A stretch of DNA of 64,000 nt from UBA11606 sp965243715 (GCA_965243715.1 CBDEVU010000017.1:620001-684000), one strand, 5' to 3'; positions 8,748 to 18,850 are shown, counted from the first letter of the stretch. The notes: a model not told the origin generated them from the letters alone. Translations and numbers: made by a program.

Positions 8748-9980
8748 ATGACCACGAACTCTCCGCACGCGGGGGTCACCATCCTCGGTGGCTACCAAAG
8801 CGACTTTGCGACGAACATTAAAAAGCGCGGAATGGATGTCGCCGACCTGACCCGCGACGTCATCAATGCCACCCTCGAAGATGCCAAGATCGACGCGGCC
8901 GAGATCGAGAGCATCCACGTCGGCAATGCGTTCGGTCAGGTCTACAACGGCCAAGGACACTTGGGAGCCATGCCCGCGACCGTCGTCGAGGAACTGTGGG
9001 GCGTGCCCGCGATGCGTCACGAGGCGGCGTGTGCTTCTTCGTCGATGGCCACGCTGGCGGCCATGGCCGAGATCGAGGCGGGCCGCTACGACGTTGTGTT
9101 GGTGCTCGGAATCGAGCAGGAAAAGAATCGGCCGGGACCTGAAGCAGCAGCCGTGCAGACCGCGGCGGCGTGGGTCGGCCACGAAACCGACGGGATCGAG
9201 TTTTTCTGGCCGTACGCCTTTGACCGGGTGGCCAACGAATACGACGCTCGCTTTGGCCTCGATGACACCCACCTCCGAGCGATTGGCGAACTCAACCTGC
9301 GCAATGCCAAAGCTAATCCCAACGCTCAAACCCGGGCCTGGAAATTCACCTCTGACTCGTTCGGCACCGACGATCATGTCAATCCCGTTGTGCATGGTCG
9401 ACTGCGGCGCAACGATGTCACCCAAATCACCGACGGCGCGGTTGGTGTGGTTCTCGTAAGCGACCGCTGGCTCGCCGAAAACCGCGACCGTCAAGGCCGG
9501 GCCCGCATCACCGGCTGGGGCCACACCACTGTCGGCTTGGGCTTGGACCAGAAGTTCGAACGCTCGGCGGGCGACGAGTACGTGATGCCTCACGTGCGCG
9601 CCGCGATCACCGCGGCTTTCGATCGAGCCGGTATTAGCGGCGTCGACGATCTTGATCTCATCGAGACCCACGACTGCATGACCCCATCGGAGTACATGGC
9701 CATCGACCACTTCGGGATCACCGCACCGGGGGAATCATGGAAAGCGGTGGAGGAGGGAGACCTCGCCCGCGACGGTCGCATCCCCGTCAATCCCTCCGGA
9801 GGGCTGATCGGAGGCGGACACCCGGTTGGGGCAACGGGCGCCCGAATGTTGCTCGACGCGGCCAAACAGGTATCGGCAACGGCGGGCGACTATCAAGTCG
9901 ATGGGGCACGGCGGGCCGCCACGCTCAACATCGGCGGATCTACCGCGACGACAGCATCATTCGTGGTCGAATCGCCGTGA
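8748..9980 (+). CDS. Thiolase family protein (SCPx/acetyl-CoA acyltransferase-like)
   Basis: A 410-residue thiolase. The nucleophilic Cys is at residue 95 in EAACASSSMA, the SCPx-like form of the motif. The second half carries the His of IETHDCMTPSEY and the GGGHPVGATGARM loop. Thiolases split 3-ketoacyl-CoA or condense acyl-CoAs. The HDCM and CASS motifs place this near the sterol-carrier-protein-x and lipid-transfer thiolase branch rather than FadA. It is the first gene of an apparent operon: its TGA overlaps the GTG of the following enoyl-CoA hydratase, which is followed without a gap by the oxoprolinase gene. The chain length of its substrate is unknown. Confidence 0.9.
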   Translation: MTTNSPHAGVTILGGYQSDFATNIKKRGMDVADLTRDVINATLEDAKIDAAEIESIHVGNAFGQVYNGQGHLGAMPATVVEELWGVPAMRHEAACASSSMATLAAMAEIEAGRYDVVLVLGIEQEKNRPGPEAAAVQTAAAWVGHETDGIEFFWPYAFDRVANEYDARFGLDDTHLRAIGELNLRNAKANPNAQTRAWKFTSDSFGTDDHVNPVVHGRLRRNDVTQITDGAVGVVLVSDRWLAENRDRQGRARITGWGHTTVGLGLDQKFERSAGDEYVMPHVRAAITAAFDRAGISGVDDLDLIETHDCMTPSEYMAIDHFGITAPGESWKAVEEGDLARDGRIPVNPSGGLIGGGHPVGATGARMLLDAAKQVSATAGDYQVDGARRAATLNIGGSTATTASFVVESP

Positions 9981-10837
9981 CATCCGACTTCGACGAGATC
10001 ACACTCAACATCGCGGACGGTATCGCTGTTCTCACCCTCAACCGCCCAGAGAAGTTGAATGCTTTCACCGTCACGATGATGAAGGAAATGATCGCTGCCT
10101 TCGACCAAACCGACGCTGACGATTCGGTTCGAGTGGTGATCGTTACCGGTGCCGGTCGGGCCTTTTGCGCGGGGGCCGACTTGTCGGCGGGCCCGGCCAC
10201 CTTTGATCACCGCGTAACCGGCGATACCCCTACCGTGCGTCGAGATGGGGGCGGTAAACTCACGCTGCGGATCTTCGAATCACTGAAGCCGGTGATCGCT
10301 GCCATCAACGGACCCGCGGTGGGGATCGGCGCCACCATGATCTTGCCCATGGATATTCGACTGGCCTCAGTCGATGCCCGGTTGGGCTTTGTTTTCACCC
10401 GCCGCGGCATTGTGCCGGAAGCGGCATCGAGTTGGTTTCTCCCTAGAGTTGTAGGCATCAACCAAGCCCTAGAATGGACATTCTCGGGAAGGGTCTTCCC
10501 CGCTACCGAAGCCCGCGACGCAGGCCTTGTGCGCAGCCTCCACCCGCCCGCCGACCTGCTTCCAGCCGCGTTCGAGTTAGGCCGCGAGATTGCCGACCAC
10601 ACCTCCGCGGTGAGTGTCGCCACTACCCGCCACCTGCTCTGGAAGATGCTGGGGGCCGACCATCCAATGGAGGCCCACAAGATCGACAGTCGGATGATTC
10701 ACGACCTCGGCCAAAGCGCCGACGTGGCCGAGGGAGTTACCAGCTTTCTCGAAAAACGAGCCGCGGTGTTTCCTGGTCGGCCGAGTACTGATATGCCCGA
10801 CGCTTTCCCGTGGTGCGACGAACCGGAGTTTTACTAG
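9977..10837 (+). CDS. Enoyl-CoA hydratase/isomerase family protein
   Basis: A 286-residue crotonase. The oxyanion-hole loops GAGRAFCAGADL and ...INGPAVGIGATM are intact. The chosen start is the GTG at 9977, which overlaps the thiolase stop codon as GTGA, a coupling seen repeatedly in this genome. Earlier in-frame ATGs lie inside the thiolase gene and would add residues unlike the family. A carboxyl region with ERAD-like residues is not clear enough to tell hydratase from isomerase. Its position between a thiolase and an oxoprolinase suggests degradation of a CoA-activated product of a cyclic amide or similar compound. That is inference. Confidence 0.9.
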   Translation: MTSDFDEITLNIADGIAVLTLNRPEKLNAFTVTMMKEMIAAFDQTDADDSVRVVIVTGAGRAFCAGADLSAGPATFDHRVTGDTPTVRRDGGGKLTLRIFESLKPVIAAINGPAVGIGATMILPMDIRLASVDARLGFVFTRRGIVPEAASSWFLPRVVGINQALEWTFSGRVFPATEARDAGLVRSLHPPADLLPAAFELGREIADHTSAVSVATTRHLLWKMLGADHPMEAHKIDSRMIHDLGQSADVAEGVTSFLEKRAAVFPGRPSTDMPDAFPWCDEPEFY

Positions 10838-13800
10838 ATGCCCGCTCCTGTCGCTGAGCCGGGCTGGCGGTTCTGGATCGACCGAGGCGGCACCTTCACC
10901 GACGTGGTCGGGCAACGACCGGACGGCTCGACGGTCACCCACAAACTGCTCTCGGAAAACACCCGCCGCTACCCCGATGCCGCCGTGCAAGGCATCCGCG
11001 ACCTGCTCGACCTCGACGAGAACCAGCCTCTGCCTATCGAGTTGATCGAATCGGTGAAGATGGGTACCACCGTCGCCACTAACGCCCTTCTCGAGCGCCA
11101 AGGCGAACCCACCGCGCTCGTGACCACCAAAGGCTTCGCCGACGCCTTGCGTATCGGCTACCAGGCTCGCCCTGATATCTTCGCCCTCGACATCGTGCTC
11201 CCCGAAATGCTCTACCAGACAGTAGTCGAGGTCGACGAACGCGTCGCGGCCAACGGCGAGGTAATCACCCCTCTCAACGACGAAGCTGCCCGCGCTATTT
11301 TCGCCCATCTCAAAGCCGACGGTTACGACTCGATCGCCATCGTCTTACTCCACGGCTACCGGCACCATGATCACGAAGCTCGGCTGGCTTCCATGGCACG
11401 AGCCGCCGGCTTTGGCCAGGTCTCGGTCAGTCACGAGGTCAGCCCGCTGATGAAGTTCGTGAGCCGCGGCGATACCACGGTGGTCGATGCCTACCTTTCT
11501 CCCATCCTGCGTCGCTACGTCGATCAGGTCGACTCCCGGCTACGCCCAGCCGGAGAGGGGCCGCGGGTGATGTTCATGCAGTCCAACGGCGGTCTCACCG
11601 ACGCCCACCGTTTCCTCGGCAAAGACGCTCTGCTCTCGGGCCCCGCGGGGGGAGTAGTCGGCATGATCCGTACCGCGGAAGCGGCCGGATTTCATCAGCT
11701 GATTGGCTTCGATATGGGCGGCACGTCGACCGACGTTTCCCACTACAGCGGCGAACTGGAACGGACCCACGAGACCGAAGTGGCGGGGGTGCGGGTGCGC
11801 GCACCGATGATCCACATTCACACTGTCGCCGCCGGTGGGGGATCGATCCTGCACTTCGACGGGAGCCGCTTGCGCGTGGGTCCCGACTCCGCTGGGGCCG
11901 ATCCTGGCCCCGCCTGCTACGGCAACGGCGGACCGCTGGCCATCACCGACTGCAACGTCTTGCTCGGTAAGCTCAACCCCGAGTTCTTTCCCACCGTGTT
12001 TGGCCCCCGCGGCGATGAACCGCTCGACATCGAGATAGTCAACGCCAAGTTCGCCGCCCTCGCCGAGGAAGTCGAAAACGCCACCGGTATTCCCCAAACG
12101 TCGGCCGCCCTTGCCGAAGGGTTCTTGTCCATAGCTGTCGAAAACATGGCCAACGCCATCAAGAAGATTTCGGTCCAGCGTGGCTACGACGTGAGTGGCT
12201 ACACGCTGGCCTGTTTCGGTGGCGCGGGCGGCCAGCACGCCTGCCTCGTCGCCGACCGCCTTGGCATCGGGAGGGTCCACCTGCACCCCCACGCCGGGGT
12301 GCTCTCCGCGGTGGGCATCGGCCTAGCCGATGTTCGCTCGCTCGCCGATCAGGCCATCGAGACGGGCTTGTCGACGGAGTCACTCGAGGCGCTCGGCCCT
12401 ACCTGGGCCACCCTCGAACGCACTGGGGTCGAGGCGGTCACCGCCCACGGTATCGACGCCGATCACCAGCGAATCGAACGCCGTTTAGCTCTGCGCTATC
12501 AGGGTTCCGACACCGCCATGCACGTCGCCGAGGGCTCACTCGCCGCGGTGGTGGCTGAGTTCGAACGGGTTCACCTCGCTCGCTTCGGCTTCGTTGCGGG
12601 CACCACCCCGCTCATCATTGAGTCGGTGCAGGTCGAAGCAATCGGCCTTTCCGACGCCACACTCGAGCATCATCAAAGGACCCCTGCCAGCGATCAGGCC
12701 CCGCCCCGTCGACCCGTGGTGATGGCGGGCACGGAAGCACCGACACCGTTCATCAAACGGACAGGGCTCGACCCAACCACACCCATCCCCGGTCCCGCCG
12801 TGCTGCTAGAGGCCACGGGAACGACCATCGTGGAGCCGGGGTGGGAAGCGACCGCCCTCGACAACGGAGACCTCGTTTTGCGCCGAGTCGTTCCCCTCGA
12901 TCCCACCGTGGCGATCGGTACGGCCGTGGACCCCGTGCAGTTGGAGATCTTCAACAATCTCTTCATGAACATCGCCGAACAGATGGGACTCGTTCTCGAA
13001 AACACCGCTTTTTCGGTGAACATCAAAGAACGCCTCGACTTCTCGTGCGCCATCTTTGACGAAGGCGGGGACTTGATCGCCAACGCCCCTCACATGCCGG
13101 TCCATCTCGGGTCAATGAGCGAATCCATCAAGTCGATCATCCGCCAGAACCCCACGATGCATCCCGGCGACGTGTACGTGATGAACGCGCCGTACAACGG
13201 CGGTACCCATCTGCCCGACATCACCGTCGTCAAGCCCGTATTCGACGGCGATCACGTCATCTTCTATGTGGGATCGCGCGGTCATCACGCCGACATCGGC
13301 GGCACCGTGCCCGGTTCGGCGCCCGCCAACTCGACCTCGGTCGACCAAGAAGGCGTACTGCTCGACAATTTCCTGCTCGTTTCGGAAGGCACTTTCCGAG
13401 AAACCGCAATCCACGAAACCCTGACCACAGCCCCTCATCCGGCCCGCAACCCGGCCCACAACATCGCCGATCTCAAAGCTCAGGTCGCGGCGTGTGAGAA
13501 GGGCACGGCCGAACTCCGCACCGTAATCGATCACTACGGACTCGATGTCGTTCACGCCTACATGGGCCACGTTAAAGACAACGCCGAGGAGTCGGTGCGA
13601 CGGGTCATCGACGCCCTTAGCGACTCGACCTTCACCTGCGAGATGGACGACGGCCACCGAGTCAGCGTGGAGATCACGGTCGATCACGAAGACCGATCGG
13701 CGCGGATCGACTTCACCGGAAGCAGCGCCACCCATCCGGGGAACTTCAACGCCCCGTCGGCCATTGCCCACGCCGCGGTGCTGTACGTGTTCCGGTGCCT

Positions 13801-14446
13801 AGTCCACGACAATATTCCCCTCAACGCAGGCTGTATGAAACCCCTCGACGTGGTGCTACCCGAGAACTCGATGATAAATCCGTCGTACCCGGCGGCGGTT
13901 ATTGCTGGCAACGTCGAGACCAGCCAGTTGATCGTTGACACCTTGTTCGGGGCGCTCGGGGTCATGGGAGCCGCCCAAGGTTCAATGAACAACTTCATCT
14001 GGGGCAACGACACCCACCAGTACTACGAAACAATCTGTGGAGGGGCGGGCGCAACCGCCCGAGCCGACGGCTGCAGCGCTGTACACACCCATATGACCAA
14101 CTCCCGCCTGACCGACCCCGAGGTACTCGAGTGGCGCTATCCGGTGCGCTTGGAATCGTTCAGAATCCGTGCCGACTCCGGCGGGGCGGGACATCATCGC
14201 GGAGGCAACGGCGCGGTTCGTCGGATACGTTTCGCCGAGGCTATGGAGATCAACGTGTTGTCGAGTCGCCGGCGGGTGCCGCCCTACGGGATGGCTGGCG
14301 GTTCGGCCGGAGCCGTCGGCCACAACCGGGTTATTCGAACCGACGGCACGGTGACCGAGTTCGCGGCCAGCGCCCAAACCACCGTGGAACCCGGCGATCA
14401 GTTCGAGATCGAAACGCCGGGAGGCGGAGGCTACGGCTCTCGCTAG
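10838..14446 (+). CDS. Fused hydantoinase/5-oxoprolinase (HyuA-HyuB)
   Basis: A 1202-residue protein combining both halves of an ATP-dependent cyclic amide hydrolase. Residues 1 to about 690 form the HyuA/OplahA part: DRGGTFTDVVG is the first phosphate loop, GPAGGVVGM follows, and GFDMGGTSTDVS is the second phosphate loop. From about 700 the HyuB part begins (LEIFNNLFMNIAEQMGLVLENTAFS), with GSRGHHADIGG, HVGNVETSQ-like and GGAGHHRGGNG segments. Many bacteria encode the halves separately; here they form one eukaryote-like chain. Known activities are 5-oxoproline, N-methylhydantoin and acetone/acetophenone carboxylation, and sequence alone does not decide. The ATG follows the hydratase stop with no gap, so the three genes form one operon. 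Confidence 0.93.
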   Translation: MPAPVAEPGWRFWIDRGGTFTDVVGQRPDGSTVTHKLLSENTRRYPDAAVQGIRDLLDLDENQPLPIELIESVKMGTTVATNALLERQGEPTALVTTKGFADALRIGYQARPDIFALDIVLPEMLYQTVVEVDERVAANGEVITPLNDEAARAIFAHLKADGYDSIAIVLLHGYRHHDHEARLASMARAAGFGQVSVSHEVSPLMKFVSRGDTTVVDAYLSPILRRYVDQVDSRLRPAGEGPRVMFMQSNGGLTDAHRFLGKDALLSGPAGGVVGMIRTAEAAGFHQLIGFDMGGTSTDVSHYSGELERTHETEVAGVRVRAPMIHIHTVAAGGGSILHFDGSRLRVGPDSAGADPGPACYGNGGPLAITDCNVLLGKLNPEFFPTVFGPRGDEPLDIEIVNAKFAALAEEVENATGIPQTSAALAEGFLSIAVENMANAIKKISVQRGYDVSGYTLACFGGAGGQHACLVADRLGIGRVHLHPHAGVLSAVGIGLADVRSLADQAIETGLSTESLEALGPTWATLERTGVEAVTAHGIDADHQRIERRLALRYQGSDTAMHVAEGSLAAVVAEFERVHLARFGFVAGTTPLIIESVQVEAIGLSDATLEHHQRTPASDQAPPRRPVVMAGTEAPTPFIKRTGLDPTTPIPGPAVLLEATGTTIVEPGWEATALDNGDLVLRRVVPLDPTVAIGTAVDPVQLEIFNNLFMNIAEQMGLVLENTAFSVNIKERLDFSCAIFDEGGDLIANAPHMPVHLGSMSESIKSIIRQNPTMHPGDVYVMNAPYNGGTHLPDITVVKPVFDGDHVIFYVGSRGHHADIGGTVPGSAPANSTSVDQEGVLLDNFLLVSEGTFRETAIHETLTTAPHPARNPAHNIADLKAQVAACEKGTAELRTVIDHYGLDVVHAYMGHVKDNAEESVRRVIDALSDSTFTCEMDDGHRVSVEITVDHEDRSARIDFTGSSATHPGNFNAPSAIAHAAVLYVFRCLVHDNIPLNAGCMKPLDVVLPENSMINPSYPAAVIAGNVETSQLIVDTLFGALGVMGAAQGSMNNFIWGNDTHQYYETICGGAGATARADGCSAVHTHMTNSRLTDPEVLEWRYPVRLESFRIRADSGGAGHHRGGNGAVRRIRFAEAMEINVLSSRRRVPPYGMAGGSAGAVGHNRVIRTDGTVTEFAASAQTTVEPGDQFEIETPGGGGYGSR

Positions 14447-14485
14447 TTGTACTCGGCCTTCAGCGCGATTTGTATGAATTTCTTG

Positions 14486-14514
14486 TTGACATTCCAATTT
14501 CGTTTTGATACGAT
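14486..14514 (+). promoter_or_regulatory. Sigma-70-type promoter TTGACA-17-TACGAT, leaderless
   Basis: TTGACA at 14486-14491 and TACGAT at 14509-14514 are separated by exactly 17 bases in an AT-rich patch. The ATG of the DUF222-HNH gene follows the -10 box after six bases, so transcription would start at or next to the start codon, giving a leaderless message as is common in actinobacteria. Confidence 0.8.
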
Positions 14515-14520
14515 ATACAC

Positions 14521-15605
14521 ATGTTCCAGAAAGCGCATGACAACTTGGCTGAGATTGCTCTCCATGGAATGTCTCGACCGGAGTTGACCACAACTATTGG
14601 TGGGCTTGATCGGGTGATCGCTCACGCGCAAGAACGACGGTTGGCGTGCTTGGCTGGGATCGATGCGTTGGGTGATTCCGGGGCGGATGCCGCCTCTGTG
14701 GGGCATTCGTTGTCGCGGCGCTCGAATCGCCAGTCCAAACAAGACGCCAAGGTGGCTACTCAGTTGGCGCAGATGCCCGCGGTGGCCGAAGGGTTGGCCG
14801 TGGGGCTATCACTTCCGAGCACGCCGCGGTGTGCGCTGAGGCCGCGGCTCGGGTATCTCCTAGCGAGGCCGAGGAGTTGCTGGCCTTGGCTGCGGATTTG
14901 CCTGCCGATCGGTTTGCTAAGAAGACTCGCGAGTGGGTCAACATCAGAGAATCTCGCGGGGTGGTTGAGAAGCGTCATGCTCGGCAACGCCGCCTGCGTG
15001 AGGTAACTGACTGGGTTGATGGCGAGGGGATGGTCAACATCTTGAGCCGCCTCGATCCAATCAACGGCGCTCGGGCTCTAGCTGCTTTGCGGGAGTTTGC
15101 TAACCAGAAGGGCCCCGACGACACTCGTACGGTGAAGCAGCGCCGCGCCGATGCGATGGTGGCATTGCTCACCGGCGCACGGGCGACCCGTTCCGGCAAA
15201 CCGCACCCCAAGCACATGGTCCACCTGCTGCACTGTCTCGAATCGGGCAGCACCGAACTAGCCGACGGCAGCCCTGTCCCCGACGAAGTACTCATCGAAC
15301 TCGGACCCACCTCCGAAGTCGTCGGTCAAGTCTTTAGCGGCGACGGCCGACCATTGTGGCTGGGGCGCTCCACCCGTCTAGCTAGCCGCGACCAGTGGAT
15401 TGCCCTTATCGCCCGCCATCGCGGCTGCAGCGAATGCGGAGCCTCACCGGACCGCACCGAAGCGCATCACACTAGAGAATGGGCCGATGGCGGGCCAACC
15501 GACATCGACAACCTCGAACTGCCCTGCTGGAACTGCCACGGCCGAAAACACCGAGGCCGACGTGGCGACCACGCCCGCCACCGAAAACCCATCCCCGCGG
15601 CCTAG
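14521..15605 (+). pseudogene. DUF222 (13E12 repeat) - HNH endonuclease protein, frameshifted
   Basis: The N-terminal frame (14521 on) and the C-terminal frame (ending 15605) together give one DUF222 plus HNH protein of about 360 residues. The switch occurs at the G4 run 14802-14805: restoring one G joins EGLAVG to the expected TSEHAAVCAEAAARVSPSEAEELL sequence. The HNH motif is complete (CSECGASPDRTEAHH...DIDNLELPCWNC). Without correction the protein ends at 15006 with a scrambled tail and no HNH domain. The family is abundant in actinobacterial genomes and is thought to be mobile; its role is not settled. The copy is only moderately similar to the tandem array at 43163-46785. A homopolymer sequencing error is a real alternative. 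Confidence 0.88.
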
Positions 15606-15624
15606 GTGTGATGACCGAGTACAC

Positions 15625-17175
15625 CTAACTGCCGGAAGCACTGCCGGAAGCGCCGTCGGAATCGGCGTCGGTTCGCAGATGCGCACGCGCCCCGCGCAAC
15701 GCGCCCTGGCGAATGTTGATGATCTCCACTACAACGCCGCCAGCCCGCAGTTCGTCGGTGATACGGCCCAGCGCGGCCGCCGCGCTGAGATCAAGACGCC
15801 CCACCCCGCCGAGATCAAGTACCACTCGGGCGAGGTCCAGATGATCGGCTATCTCGGAGCGAATCAAGCGATCGACAGCGGGGACTGTCGCGAACCACAA
15901 AACACCCTCCGGCGAGACGGTGAGCGTCTGACCTGACCGCTCGCTCGGTACCGACAAGCTCATCTCACGAAAAAGGTGTACGCCCAGCGACAACACTATG
16001 CCGACCATGACCCCGCGCTCAACCCGCGGGGCCGACACGAGGGTGGCGGCAAAGGTGCCAAAACCGACAACGGCCTGCGGCGCGGACTGGCTGAAAAGGC
16101 GCCACAATTCGCCGAACTTCACTAACTTTATGACCGCCCCGACCACGATGGCGCCGAGAATCGCCCGCGGCAGGTCCGCTAGGAGCGGGGTGAGCGGGAG
16201 CGCCAACAGCACGAAACCGCCGGTGATTGCGCCCGCCCACGCGCTCGTTGCCCCCGCCAGTCGGTTGAGCGAACTACGAGAGAACGACCCGCCCACCGGG
16301 AAAGCGCCAGAGATCGCAGCAGCGAGGTTGGCCACCCCCTGGCTCACCATCTCACGGTTGGCGTTCCACGGAAGGCGTTCCTCGGCCGCGAAGGTACGCG
16401 CGATCGACGCCGGTTCGGCAAACCCTACAAGCGCAATGGCCAGCGCGGGAAGCACGAGATCGCCGATTGACTCCCACTGGAAACCGATGCCCAGCGAGAT
16501 AAACCCACCGTCGAGGGCACCAACGGTGGAGCCGGGGTAATTCGTAGCCCAGCTAACCACTACGCCCACCACGACCGCCACCAACACCCCGGGGAAGAGC
16601 CTGTGGAGGCGCCGGCCGCCGAACATCGCCAGCAGGGTCATCGCCGCGAACGCGATCGCCGCCGGTTCCCAGTCGCTGGGGCTCATAAGCGCTGTGAGGG
16701 CATCGTGCAACACGCCATGGCCCGCCGGATCGATATCAAAAACCTTCGGTAGTTGCGACGACAGGATCAACACCGCGGCACCGGTGGTAAACCCGACGAG
16801 CATTGGTTCGCTCAGCAGATAGGCGACTCCGCCTAGGCGCAACAAGCCCAAGGCAACCCGCATGACGCCAACCAGCAAGGCGAGCAGGGCGGCGAGGGCA
16901 ATGTAGTCGCCTGAGGCCGGTTCCGCGATGGGTTCGAGCGCCCCGTAGGTGAGCAACGCAGTTAACGCGACTGGACCTGTCTGCAAATACCGCGACGAGA
17001 CAAAGATGGCAGCCAAGAGCGGTGGCAAGGCCGACGCAAAGAGACCATACTGAGGCGGCATCCCAGCCAACTCGGCGTAGGCCAGCGACTGCGGCAGAGC
17101 CACGAGCGCCACCGAGATGCCCGCCACGACATCGCCCACGCTGGGTTTCGCCATCCTCGTGAACGACCAGATCAT
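15625..17175 (-). CDS. SulP-family anion transporter with STAS domain
   Basis: A 516-residue SLC26/SulP transporter. The N-terminal half has the family motif SLAYAELAGMPPQYGLFAS in the first membrane helices, and 10-14 hydrophobic segments follow. Residues from about 400 form a cytoplasmic STAS domain (RVVLDLGGVGRLDLSAAAALG). SulP proteins carry sulfate, bicarbonate, fumarate or other anions; the substrate cannot be told here. The frame is open upstream to 17361 but that part overlaps the amidohydrolase gene, so ATG 17175, eight bases after the amidohydrolase stop, was chosen; ATG 17154 is an alternative. It is the last gene of the minus-strand peptide transport block and ends 19 bases from the convergent DUF222 gene. 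Confidence 0.9.
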   Translation of the reverse strand: MIWSFTRMAKPSVGDVVAGISVALVALPQSLAYAELAGMPPQYGLFASALPPLLAAIFVSSRYLQTGPVALTALLTYGALEPIAEPASGDYIALAALLALLVGVMRVALGLLRLGGVAYLLSEPMLVGFTTGAAVLILSSQLPKVFDIDPAGHGVLHDALTALMSPSDWEPAAIAFAAMTLLAMFGGRRLHRLFPGVLVAVVVGVVVSWATNYPGSTVGALDGGFISLGIGFQWESIGDLVLPALAIALVGFAEPASIARTFAAEERLPWNANREMVSQGVANLAAAISGAFPVGGSFSRSSLNRLAGATSAWAGAITGGFVLLALPLTPLLADLPRAILGAIVVGAVIKLVKFGELWRLFSQSAPQAVVGFGTFAATLVSAPRVERGVMVGIVLSLGVHLFREMSLSVPSERSGQTLTVSPEGVLWFATVPAVDRLIRSEIADHLDLARVVLDLGGVGRLDLSAAAALGRITDELRAGGVVVEIINIRQGALRGARAHLRTDADSDGASGSASGS

Positions 17176-17182
17176 CGCTACC

Positions 17183-18844
17183 TCACGGGCGGCGAGATGC
17201 GGGTTGGGGAACGCCGCCGAGGACTGTTCCCCAGACTCCGATGTCTTTGAGCGCGCCCGGATCAACTTCGTACGGGTCGGCGTCGAGCACGGCAAAGTCA
17301 GCCAGTTTACCCGCCTCGATCGAACCAACCAGATGATCGACCTTGAGTTGGTAGGCCGCACCGAGTGTGGCTGCGTGAAGGGCTAACTCGACCGATATTC
17401 GTTCGTCGGAACCCAATATTTCACCTGTTGCCGTGATCCGGTTTACCGCGCACCACATCACATGAAGGTGACCCAGCGGCGTGATAGGTGCATCGCTGTG
17501 AAAGGAGAACGAAACGCCTTCTCGTTCGGCGGTGGCGCACCCGTTCATCCCCGCGGCCCGCTCGGCCCCCACCGTGAACTCGACGTGCTGGTCGCCCCAG
17601 TAAAAGATGTGATTGGAGAAGAGGTTGGCGCACATCCCCAGCGCGTGCATCCGCTTGTACTGGGCTTTGGTGGTCAGTTGAGAGTGCTGCACCGTGTGGC
17701 GGTGGTCCCAGCGGGGATGCGCTTCGAGGGCGGCCTCGACGGCGTCGATGAAAACCTCGGCCGCTTCGTCGCCGTTGCAGTGACAGTGGACAGTGAGTCC
17801 GGCACGGTGGAAAACCTCGACCATCTCGTTTAGCTGTTCGGGAGCAACGAGCCACAGACCGTTCTGCGCGGCGCCCTCGGGGGCGTTGGTGTAATGCGGC
17901 CAAGAAAGGCGAGCAGTGAAGCCCTGTATCGAGCCGTCGAGGATGATCTTGATTATCCCGAAATACAGTTTCCCCCCCGAACTTTTCTGCAGATCAGTCA
18001 CTTGCCGGGCCATGTCGACGGGATCGACGGCGCTAAAAACCGTGGACGCGGCCACCATCACGCGAGCCGGGAAGGAAGGCGAACTTGTGGCGGATCGCCA
18101 GCTGTTGATTCCCGCCTCGTGGAAGGGCGAACCACCGAGATCGGCCAAAAAGGTGTGGCCGGTGTTGCGCGCCGCGGCGGCGTAGTTCCACTTCGCCTGT
18201 TCGGTGCCGTGCGAACGTCGAATCAGTTTCCACGCCGTCGCAGCCAGGCTCATCGCGGCGGGTTCTTGCAGTTCGCCGTTGGGGGCACCATCGGCACCGA
18301 TAACAATTCCCGGGGTGGGGTTAGCGGCGGTGATCTCCTCGGCTTCGAGCACCGCCGCATTGACCGTCGCTAGGTGGCCGCTGGCGTGGTACACGAATAT
18401 CTGGCGGTCGGGGGAGACCCGGTCTAGGTGCTCGCCCACCAAGCGAACGCCGTCGAGATAGATCGGATCGAGCCCCCAGCCAATGAGAACCTCGTCGGAG
18501 TCCGCCAACCGTTGCTCGGCCTCGCCCAACCGTTCAAGGACCGCCTCGAGCGACCGACAGCCCGCCCAGAGTTTGCCTTGCGTATCGCGCCGCTCGAAAT
18601 AGCCGACGTAGGTGAAGTCCCAGACCCCGCCCGCCATCACATGGCTATGCGCTTCGACGAATCCCGGCGTCAAAACGTGATCGGCGAAAGTCTCCTTCAC
18701 CATTACCTCACCGCCGCGGGCAAGTTCCGCCCGCGACCCTACCCCCAGGACTTTGCCGTCCTGCACCGCGACCGCCTCGGCGAAGGGCCGCGAGGGGTTC
18801 ATGGTGATGATCCGTCGAGCGGGGTAGATCGTGATGTCGTTCAT
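17183..18844 (-). CDS. Amidohydrolase (YtcJ-like, amidohydrolase 3 family)
   Basis: A 553-residue metal-dependent hydrolase. The HxH metal motif typical of the N-terminal barrel appears as FVEAHSHVM, later ligands as HCHCNGDEA and RHTVQHSQL, and the C-terminal Asp in FSFHSDAPITPLG. The C-terminal beta-sandwich segment VGSIEAGKLADFAVLDADPYEVDP is conserved. Members act on N-substituted formamides, urea-like or dipeptide-like compounds. It starts six bases after the OppF-type gene, so it is likely expressed with the peptide importer and may process an imported amide or peptide. A second member of the same family lies at 46804-48609. Confidence 0.9.
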   Translation of the reverse strand: MNDITIYPARRIITMNPSRPFAEAVAVQDGKVLGVGSRAELARGGEVMVKETFADHVLTPGFVEAHSHVMAGGVWDFTYVGYFERRDTQGKLWAGCRSLEAVLERLGEAEQRLADSDEVLIGWGLDPIYLDGVRLVGEHLDRVSPDRQIFVYHASGHLATVNAAVLEAEEITAANPTPGIVIGADGAPNGELQEPAAMSLAATAWKLIRRSHGTEQAKWNYAAAARNTGHTFLADLGGSPFHEAGINSWRSATSSPSFPARVMVAASTVFSAVDPVDMARQVTDLQKSSGGKLYFGIIKIILDGSIQGFTARLSWPHYTNAPEGAAQNGLWLVAPEQLNEMVEVFHRAGLTVHCHCNGDEAAEVFIDAVEAALEAHPRWDHRHTVQHSQLTTKAQYKRMHALGMCANLFSNHIFYWGDQHVEFTVGAERAAGMNGCATAEREGVSFSFHSDAPITPLGHLHVMWCAVNRITATGEILGSDERISVELALHAATLGAAYQLKVDHLVGSIEAGKLADFAVLDADPYEVDPGALKDIGVWGTVLGGVPQPASRRP

Positions 18845-18850
18845 GATGCC

